Assembly (NCBI GenBank): GCA_017475875.1
Contig: JAFVET010000242.1
Coordinates: forward strand, 1 to 6,052
From: Candidatus Methanomethylophilaceae archaeon
GTDB taxonomy: Archaea > Thermoplasmatota > Thermoplasmata > Methanomassiliicoccales > Methanomethylophilaceae
DNA: 6,052 nt
Direction: 5' to 3'
Part shown: one piece after another, positions 1 through 3,991 of the stretch
How positions within the stretch are numbered: position 1 is the first letter of the stretch
Layout of the letters: each line of letters starts with the position of its first letter
Translations under genes and position numbers: made by a program
Notes under the pieces: generated by a model
What the model saw: only the letters and a program-made list of their open reading frames with translations
What the model was told of the DNA's origin: nothing
The model's database searches: none

Positions 1-1029
1 AAGATCGGTTTCACCAACCCCCTCCCTGAGAAGAAGATAGCCGATTTCGTCAGGGGCAAGAAATGCGTCATAGTCGTGGAGGAACTAGAACCCTTCCTCG
101 AGGACCAGGTCCTGAGGATCTGCGCCCAGAACTCCCTGAACGTCCCGATTTACGGGAAGAGGACCGGACACCTTCCACGCGCGTGGGAGTTCTCGCCCGA
201 CACCCTCAAAGGCATCGTCGGACTAGTGCAGGTCCAACCTTTCCCCAGCCCTATGGCCGAGGTCCAGGTCAAACTGCCCAGCAGGCCGCCGACACTCTGC
301 GCCGGATGCCCCCACAGGGGTATGTTCGCCGCCGCGAAGAAGGCCACTGGCCCCACCGACGTGATTTACTGCTCCGACATCGGGTGCTACACCCTGGGTG
401 TCCAACCCCCTTTCAAAGCCGCTGACTTCATCATATGCATGGGCGGCGGGGCCGGAGCGGCCGGAGGGTTCGCCCAGTCTACCGACCAGAAGGCGATCGC
501 GTTCATGGGGGACTCCACGTTCTTCCACGCAGGGATTCCACCGATGATCAACGCGCTGTTCAACGACCACAAGGTCGTGATCGTCGTTCTCGACAACCGC
601 ACCACGGCCATGACCGGACACCAGCCCAACCCCGGAACCGGGAGGGACTTCGGAGGCGTTTCAACCGATGCCATCGACATAAAGTCGTTGGTGGAGGGCG
701 TCGGCATAAAGTTCGTGCAGGAGGTGAACCCCTACGACATCAAAGCCGCGACCAAGGTCATGAAGGACGCGCTCGACTTCGACGGCGTGGCGGTTGTCAT
801 CTCGAAGTGTCCCTGCCCGCTCGAACTGAAGAAGCAGAAACAGCTCGTCGTCAAACCAGTTGTGGTCGACCAGAAGAAGTGTACCCGGTGCTACAACTGC
901 GTCAGGACCGTCGCCTGCCCCGCGCTCTTCAAGACCGAGGAGGGGATCACCACGGACCCCAACCAGTGCATCGGGTGCGGGATGTGCGCCAGCGTATGTC
1001 CCACGTCAGCGATAGAGGTGAGGCAATGA
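1..1029 (+). CDS. iorA: Indolepyruvate:ferredoxin oxidoreductase, alpha subunit (3' part, start lies before the window)
   Basis: The frame is open from base 1 and ends at TGA 1027-1029, giving 342 residues of a protein that is usually about 600, so the N-terminal half is missing. IorA oxidatively decarboxylates aryl-pyruvates, made by transamination of aromatic amino acids, to aryl-acetyl-CoA and passes electrons to ferredoxin; the cytoplasmic enzyme can also run in reverse for amino acid synthesis. Visible residues 26-33 hold the VVEELEPF segment typical of the family. The thiamine pyrophosphate site is seen as GDSTFFHAG (508-534) and DNRTTAMTGHQ (from 592). The C-terminus has two [4Fe-4S] motifs: CxxCxxCx5CP (880-918) and CxxCxxCxxxCP (967-1002). 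The first, with five residues before the last Cys, is the usual IorA form. All eight Cys are present. The gene overlaps iorB and is surely cotranscribed with it. Identification is firm; substrate preference cannot be read from sequence. Confidence 0.96.
   Translation, partial: KIGFTNPLPEKKIADFVRGKKCVIVVEELEPFLEDQVLRICAQNSLNVPIYGKRTGHLPRAWEFSPDTLKGIVGLVQVQPFPSPMAEVQVKLPSRPPTLCAGCPHRGMFAAAKKATGPTDVIYCSDIGCYTLGVQPPFKAADFIICMGGGAGAAGGFAQSTDQKAIAFMGDSTFFHAGIPPMINALFNDHKVVIVVLDNRTTAMTGHQPNPGTGRDFGGVSTDAIDIKSLVEGVGIKFVQEVNPYDIKAATKVMKDALDFDGVAVVISKCPCPLELKKQKQLVVKPVVVDQKKCTRCYNCVRTVACPALFKTEEGITTDPNQCIGCGMCASVCPTSAIEVRQ
1015..1021 (+). promoter_or_regulatory. Ribosome binding site of iorB inside the end of iorA
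   Basis: GAGGTGA lies four bases before the iorB ATG and within the last codons of iorA. It matches the archaeal anti-Shine-Dalgarno pairing (GGAGGTGATC) and supports ATG 1026 as the start, with coupled translation of the two subunits. Confidence 0.8.
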
Positions 1030-1616
1030 AGTACACCGTACAGATCGTCGGAGTAGGTGGACAAGGGGTCCTCCTGGCCTCGATGGTTCTCGGCAACGCC
1101 GCGATGGAAATGGGGTACAAGGTGGCGATGAGCGAGGTCCACGGGATGGCCCAGAGGGGTGGCAGCGTACTGTCGACCCTCCGTTTCGGGGACGACGTCA
1201 TCAGCCCCCTGGCGGCCCAAGGCTCGGCCGACCTGATAATGGGTTTCGAGCCTGCCGAGACCTGCAGGAACCTCCCGTTGGGGAACAGGGATTCCATCGT
1301 ACTGATGAACCTCGATCCGGTACTCCCGTCGATGGTGGCCGCGGGCTTCGAGGAATACCCCGACGTCGAGTCTCTGAAGGATGCGGTGCTCGAGCAGAAC
1401 AGGAACCTGGTCACCATCGATGCGACCAAGATCGCCATCGAGGCCGGAAAGGCCGTCGCCGCCAACGCCGTCATGATCGGTGCAGTCGCTGGAATCGAGG
1501 GATTCCCCATCCCCAAGGACGTCCTGCTCGACAGCCTCGTGAACCATGTCCCCGAAAAGTTCAGGGAACTGAACGTCAAAGCGTTCGAAATGGGTTACAA
1601 GGCAATCAAGAACTGA
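1026..1616 (+). CDS. iorB: Indolepyruvate:ferredoxin oxidoreductase, beta subunit
   Basis: This 196-residue protein has the usual full length of IorB, the small subunit (pyruvate ferredoxin oxidoreductase gamma-type domain) that pairs with IorA. The N-terminus carries the glycine-rich loop VGVGGQG (residues 8-14). Residues 36-48 read SEVHGMAQRGGSV, a hallmark of IorB and related 2-oxoacid oxidoreductase gamma subunits. The start ATG at 1026 overlaps the iorA stop (ATGA) and has a good ribosome binding site at 1015-1021, so equimolar production by translational coupling is likely. The stop is TGA 1614-1616. No Fe-S motif is present, as expected, since the clusters sit in IorA. A hairpin 45 bases past the stop may end the transcript. 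Confidence 0.96.
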   Translation: MKYTVQIVGVGGQGVLLASMVLGNAAMEMGYKVAMSEVHGMAQRGGSVLSTLRFGDDVISPLAAQGSADLIMGFEPAETCRNLPLGNRDSIVLMNLDPVLPSMVAAGFEEYPDVESLKDAVLEQNRNLVTIDATKIAIEAGKAVAANAVMIGAVAGIEGFPIPKDVLLDSLVNHVPEKFRELNVKAFEMGYKAIKN

Positions 1617-1660
1617 AACTCACCTGTTCCAAACGTGCGCCATGACAATGGCCGCCACCT

Positions 1661-1693
1661 ACCGGTGCGGGGTCCTCTGGGACCCTCGCCGGT
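1661..1693 (+). terminator. Hairpin downstream of iorB, possible transcript end
   Basis: Two nested perfect stems: ACCGG (1661-1665) with CCGGT (1689-1693), and GGGTCC (1670-1675) with GGACCC (1680-1685) around a TCTG loop, separated by a small internal loop. It is followed by a T-rich but interrupted tract from 1698 (TTTGCTTGTCTTC). Position, 45 bases after iorB, fits a terminator or 3'-end stabiliser. The broken T-tract makes the terminator role uncertain. Confidence 0.5.
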
Positions 1694-1894
1694 GCCCTTT
1701 GCTTGTCTTCATCGATTTCTTTGCTTAACTCGTACACGAGTCTGTTCCGGTCGTCACGAAGAATCTCTCTATCGTCAAGCCTGGCCTTTCCGGACTTTTT
1801 CGTTCGAAGCCTCAGAGTGCAGGTATGTGGAACACAATGCCGTATCGTTCATCCGGCCCATCTTTCAGAAAGAACCGTCATACATCGTGCGGGG

Positions 1895-1902
1895 TTATAT
1901 AG
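1895..1902 (+). promoter_or_regulatory. TATA box of the 1925-2410 gene
   Basis: TTATATAG is centred about 27 bases before the ATG at 1925. Archaeal transcription normally starts 22-27 bases past the TATA centre, which puts the start at or next to the A of the ATG. The mRNA would then be leaderless, consistent with the lack of a convincing ribosome binding site in GTGAGAGCGCCC just before the ATG. Confidence 0.6.
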
Positions 1903-1924
1903 TCAAATCCTTGTGAGAGCGCCC

Positions 1925-2410
1925 ATGAACAAAAATGCCCTACTCGCCATAACCGCGATAGCGGTCATCGCTGTGGCATGTATAGCGGCCTACGCATTCT
2001 TGAAATCCGACGATTCGACGAGTCTTCGGACCGATCTGAAGGCCGGGGATTACATCGAGATAAGAGTGGACAACCAAGGGTCCACTTACACGGAACGTTA
2101 CGAGATCCAATCCGTCTCGGGGAGCTCGTGTTCGGTATCACACATGGACAGGGACGACATCACCGTCGAAAAGATGACCAGGACCGGATTCCTCGACAAG
2201 ATCCTCCTCTCTTCTGAAAACATATCGGACTACGGTGCCCAGAAGAACGGTACCGAAACCATCGATACACCGTGGGGAAAGGTGAAGTGCACCATATACA
2301 CCGTGCCGTCTTACACGGGAATCACCCTGTACGTCGGACCTGGCGACGTCGTCTACAAGGAAGTCTCGTCCATATACACGAGGACCCTTTCAGGCACATC
2401 CCTCTTCTGA
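1925..2410 (+). CDS. Small membrane-anchored or secreted protein of unknown function
   Basis: The 161-residue product begins with MNKN, then a hydrophobic stretch of about 22 residues (5-26, rich in Ala and Ile), then a polar, Ser/Thr/Asp-rich domain of about 130 residues. This is the pattern of an uncleaved signal anchor or a Sec signal peptide, so the bulk probably lies outside the membrane. Cys19 inside the hydrophobic stretch is preceded by AVA, a poor lipobox, so lipidation is doubtful. The outer domain looks beta-rich (for example YIEIRV, TIYTV, ITLYVG) and has two Cys (residues 68 and 121) that could form a disulfide. I do not recognise the family. The start at 1925 is chosen because the TATA box is 23 bases upstream and the signal segment begins there; the frame is open further upstream to 1703 but that part looks non-coding. 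The downstream neighbour is convergent, so the gene is probably a single unit. Confidence 0.75.
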   Translation: MNKNALLAITAIAVIAVACIAAYAFLKSDDSTSLRTDLKAGDYIEIRVDNQGSTYTERYEIQSVSGSSCSVSHMDRDDITVEKMTRTGFLDKILLSSENISDYGAQKNGTETIDTPWGKVKCTIYTVPSYTGITLYVGPGDVVYKEVSSIYTRTLSGTSLF

Positions 2411-2469
2411 GGGCGTCGACGGGACATGGCGCAACCGTCTTCCCATCTACGGAACAAAAACTACGGAAG

Positions 2470-2499
2470 AAAAAAAGGAGGGAAGGAACCCTTCCCTCC
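2470..2499 (-). terminator. Intrinsic-type terminator for the RHH / FtsZ-like unit
   Basis: On the minus strand a perfect 10-bp stem (2499-2490 with 2486-2477, GGAGGGAAGG arms, three-base loop) is followed at once by seven T (2476-2470), then CTTCCGTAG and five more T. It begins 13 bases past the stop of the FtsZ-like gene. On the plus strand the same hairpin is not followed by T, so it serves the minus strand, though it could also block convergent read-through. Confidence 0.8.
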
Positions 2500-2512
2500 C
2501 AGGGGGAATAAA

Positions 2513-3181
2513 TCAAGCTGTAATCGGCACGAGTGGGAGGTACACTCCCTCGACCGCCATGTTCTGCAAGGAGGCCTGTTCCTTGGAATAGGAGGACAGA
2601 CCGGAAATCTTCCTCAGCAGGTAGTGGCTGATGCTGCTGTTGGCGAGGGCGAACGCCTGGTCGACCTTCAGCTTCGGATCGTACTGCAACAGGGAGTCGT
2701 TCATGAAGAGGCTGATGATCCCGCACCTCGATATGATCGACTTCATCACTTCGGCGGCCTTGGCCTTTCTCTTACCTTCTATGAAGAAGGGATCGATCAC
2801 CGTGACCTCGACGTCCTTCCCCATGCCCTTGGCGAGGTCGTAGACCACAGGCAAGGCACCGGATCCGGTTCCTCCCACGAGGCCTGCCAAGAGGAACAGG
2901 TGGTCGTACTCCGAAATGGCGTCCCTGATCTCTTCGATGTGCTTCTCGGCACACATCTTTCCGAGATCGGCATCGCCAGAGGCACCCTTCCCATCTAGGA
3001 CGCCTCTGCAAATGTAGATCTTCTTGTCGGTGTGAGGGGACATGAGGGCATCACGATGCGTGTTGATCGCGATGGTGTCCACTGGACACTCCGAACCGTA
3101 AATGGAAGCTGCCACTTTGCAACCGGCGCCCCCTATTCCTATCACCGCGACACGCGGACTCTGATCGTATGTATCCATCAT
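2513..3181 (-). CDS. Short FtsZ/tubulin-like GTPase lacking the C-terminal domain
   Basis: The 222-residue protein matches the FtsZ GTP-binding domain in order: VIGIGGAG (13-20, T1 loop), AINTHRDAL (38-46), GKGASGDADLG (64-74), AGLVGGTGSGA (99-109, tubulin signature), DPFFIEGKRK (130-139) and NDSLL (161-165, guanine-contacting Asn). FtsZ is normally 350-400 residues. Here the protein stops some 30 residues after helix H7, so the T7 catalytic loop (usually NxDFAD) and the whole C-terminal domain are absent. Other departures: the usual INTD is INTH, and GMGGGTG is GLVGGTG. GTP binding looks possible; classic head-to-tail polymerisation with hydrolysis does not. ATG 3181 is chosen for its ribosome binding site; a second ATG follows at once. 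It lies 97 bases after the RHH gene on the same strand and is followed by a terminator, so the short length appears natural. Role unknown: DNA partition, modulation of the cell's main FtsZ, or GTP sensing are options. Confidence 0.85.
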   Translation of the reverse strand: MMDTYDQSPRVAVIGIGGAGCKVAASIYGSECPVDTIAINTHRDALMSPHTDKKIYICRGVLDGKGASGDADLGKMCAEKHIEEIRDAISEYDHLFLLAGLVGGTGSGALPVVYDLAKGMGKDVEVTVIDPFFIEGKRKAKAAEVMKSIISRCGIISLFMNDSLLQYDPKLKVDQAFALANSSISHYLLRKISGLSSYSKEQASLQNMAVEGVYLPLVPITA

Positions 3182-3187
3182 TTCGCA

Positions 3188-3193
3188 CACCCC
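3188..3193 (-). promoter_or_regulatory. Ribosome binding site of the FtsZ-like gene
   Basis: GGGGTG on the minus strand sits six bases before the first of two adjacent ATG codons (3181 and 3178). The spacing matches that of iorB and leuS in this window for the first ATG, which decides the start. Confidence 0.6.
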
Positions 3194-3215
3194 AAGTGCT
3201 GTAAGTGGTTTAACA

Positions 3216-3257
3216 GCAGCTCCGACGGGCCTGAGCCCTCCCATCAGTCGGAGCTGC
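3216..3257. repeat. Perfect 11-bp inverted repeat ahead of the FtsZ-like gene
   Basis: GCAGCTCCGAC (3216-3226) is the exact inverse complement of 3247-3257, with a 20-base spacer that itself can pair (GGGC 3227-3230 with GCCC 3235-3238). It lies directly downstream of the predicted minus-strand TATA box, and its centre (about 3236) falls at the predicted transcription start. It may be an operator; in RNA reading through from the RHH gene it would form a strong stem-loop. No T-tract follows, so a plain terminator is unlikely. Confidence 0.75.
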
Positions 3258-3258
3258 G

Positions 3259-3266
3259 TTTTTATC
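3259..3266 (-). promoter_or_regulatory. Possible TATA box of the FtsZ-like gene
   Basis: GATAAAAA on the minus strand, 12 bases after the stop of the RHH gene. It would start transcription near 3237, about 55 bases ahead of the FtsZ-like ATG. The gene may thus be read both from here and by read-through from the RHH promoter. Confidence 0.4.
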
Positions 3267-3278
3267 CCATCCACGGAA

Positions 3279-3638
3279 TCAACGCATGCGCTGTTGCGTA
3301 AGGGCCATTTCAAAGGCGTTGTTGATCGCCTTCTCTTCGGCCTCCTTGGTCAACAGCTTGTCCGTGACACATCTCCTGACGTACTCCTCCGGGTTCAGGC
3401 AGACACCCTGGTCCACAAGGTACTGCAACGCCTGGAGGTGAACGTCGTTCAGATGTACGAAGATTCCGTTGCTTTGCGAGTCCTCCTCGGATCCCTCCGA
3501 TTCGGAAATGTAACGGGAGACGACCTCGCGGATGAACAGGGAACGGTTACTGACGCCCTTTGCGCGCATGAAGTCGTCGATCGCCTCGATCTCCTCCTGC
3601 GACACCCTGAGGGTTATCTTGAATCCGTCGTCGTTCAT
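3279..3638 (-). CDS. DNA-binding protein with two ribbon-helix-helix domains
   Basis: The 119-residue product has a clear RHH (CopG/MetJ-like) domain at the N-terminus: strand FKITLRV (6-12), helix (13-27), a GVSNRS turn, helix LFIREVVSRYI (34-44). After an acidic Ser/Glu linker (45-56) a second copy of the same pattern appears: strand IFVHL (59-63), helix (64-78), turn with NPEE, helix YVRRCVTDKLL (86-96), then a charged C-terminal helix to the end. RHH proteins dimerise through the strand and insert it into the DNA major groove, so a tandem form could act as a single-chain dimer or hold two sites. It is the first gene of a unit with the FtsZ-like GTPase, and may regulate that unit or tie DNA to the GTPase. 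ATG 3638 is preferred over the adjacent ATG 3641 because of ribosome binding site spacing. The first domain is clear; the second is by pattern and less sure. Confidence 0.85.
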   Translation of the reverse strand: MNDDGFKITLRVSQEEIEAIDDFMRAKGVSNRSLFIREVVSRYISESEGSEEDSQSNGIFVHLNDVHLQALQYLVDQGVCLNPEEYVRRCVTDKLLTKEAEEKAINNAFEMALTQQRMR

Positions 3639-3643
3639 CATCG

Positions 3644-3649
3644 TCACCT
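3644..3649 (-). promoter_or_regulatory. Ribosome binding site of the RHH gene
   Basis: AGGTGA on the minus strand lies two bases before ATG 3641 and five before ATG 3638. The other GGTGA-type sites in this window are four to five bases from their starts, which favours the second ATG. Confidence 0.65.
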
Positions 3650-3695
3650 GGCAGTTGAGTGCATTTCCCTTCTCAGTTTCCTGCAAGAATAGCTA

Positions 3696-3718
3696 AGTCT
3701 TTCGAGTATAAAAAGACT
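3696..3718. repeat. 7-bp inverted repeat embracing the RHH promoter, possible operator
   Basis: AGTCTTT (3696-3702) pairs exactly with AAAGACT (3712-3718) across a nine-base spacer. The TATA box at 3707-3714 is partly within the spacer and partly within one arm, so a protein bound here would block TBP. RHH proteins commonly repress their own promoter, which makes self-control a reasonable but untested reading. Confidence 0.5.
3707..3714 (-). promoter_or_regulatory. TATA box of the RHH gene
   Basis: TTTTTATA on the minus strand. Transcription would begin around 3685, giving a leader of about 45 bases before ATG 3638. The box lies inside the inverted repeat at 3696-3718. Confidence 0.55.
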
Positions 3719-3826
3719 ACGAACGACGTCATCTTGACATTTTCCACTGGAAATAAAGGGGTCTTGTGACATCTTTATGTAAGACATGATTGAACATGTT
3801 CTCGTAGTTAAACGGGAATAATCAGT

Positions 3827-3874
3827 CAAATATGTAGTTTTACATTGTTTATTGGCTTATTGCACAAATATGTA
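3827..3874. repeat. 10-bp direct repeat CAAATATGTA
   Basis: CAAATATGTA occurs at 3827-3836 and 3865-3874, 38 bases apart start to start. The first copy is followed by TACAT (3841-3845), inverted relative to its own ATGTA. The copies lie upstream of both divergent genes and could be binding sites for a regulator, but AT-rich DNA makes chance repeats more likely. Confidence 0.5.
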
Positions 3875-3943
3875 ATAAAATAACGTAAGACAGGCCGTAA
3901 CAACCGATAGAAACCCCATCCTCCCGAGCTTCTGTGAATCCTA

Positions 3944-3951
3944 TTTTATAA
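3944..3951 (+). promoter_or_regulatory. TATA box of leuS
   Basis: TTTTATAA on the plus strand, about 45 bases before the leuS ATG. The predicted start near 3973 leaves a leader of roughly 20 bases that contains the ribosome binding site. Confidence 0.6.
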
Positions 3952-3980
3952 GAAGTAGCTTTAGACCCCTCATCAACTCA

Positions 3981-3986
3981 AAGGTG
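3981..3986 (+). promoter_or_regulatory. Ribosome binding site of leuS
   Basis: AAGGTG ends five bases before ATG 3992, the spacing seen for iorB, and supports this start. Confidence 0.7.
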
Positions 3987-3991
3987 CAGAC

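Larger units (their letters stand above)
1617..1924. other. Intergenic region, 308 bases, no supported gene
   Basis: The stretch holds a strong hairpin (1661-1693), a T5 run (1796-1800) that could also act as an archaeal terminator, and a TATA box (1895-1902). Reading frames through it do not encode a recognisable protein; one plus-strand frame is open in continuity with the next gene but has no family features. No tRNA or rRNA fold was found: the TTCGAA around 1803 lacks flanking T-stem pairing. Confidence 0.6.
3639..3991. other. Divergent AT-rich intergenic region between the RHH gene and leuS
   Basis: No gene is supported here. It holds the leaders and TATA boxes of both flanking genes, an inverted repeat over the RHH promoter (3696-3718), a 10-bp direct repeat (3827-3836 and 3865-3874), the palindrome AACATGTT (3793-3800), a repeated GTAAGACA (3779-3786 and 3885-3892) and a small inverted repeat TTTCC-act-GGAAA (3741-3753). 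Base composition from about 3690 to 3900 is far more AT-rich than the surrounding genes. Confidence 0.7.

Noticed and set aside
1790..1830. tRNA-like TTCGAA with nearby pairing
   Set aside because: No T-stem, anticodon arm or acceptor pairing could be built around it.
1703..1924. In-frame upstream extension of the 1925-2410 protein
   Set aside because: The added part is Ser-rich with no family features, the TATA box at 1895-1902 lies within it, and the signal-anchor starts naturally at 1925.
2322..2726. Frameshifted C-terminal domain of the FtsZ-like protein
   Set aside because: Other minus-strand frames past 2726 show no FtsZ C-terminal features, and the terminator at 2470-2499 leaves no room for about 110 more residues.
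2426..2998. 190-codon plus-strand frame opposite the FtsZ-like gene
   Set aside because: It covers the terminator hairpin and the antisense of conserved GTPase motifs, with no recognisable domain of its own.
3639..3686. Upstream TTG start for the RHH protein, or ATG 3641
   Set aside because: TTG 3686 has no ribosome binding site and sits at the predicted transcript start; ATG 3641 is only two bases from AGGTGA, while ATG 3638 has the usual spacing.
3644..3829. 61-codon minus-strand frame upstream of the RHH gene
   Set aside because: It spans the RHH promoter and inverted repeat and has no start signal or family resemblance.
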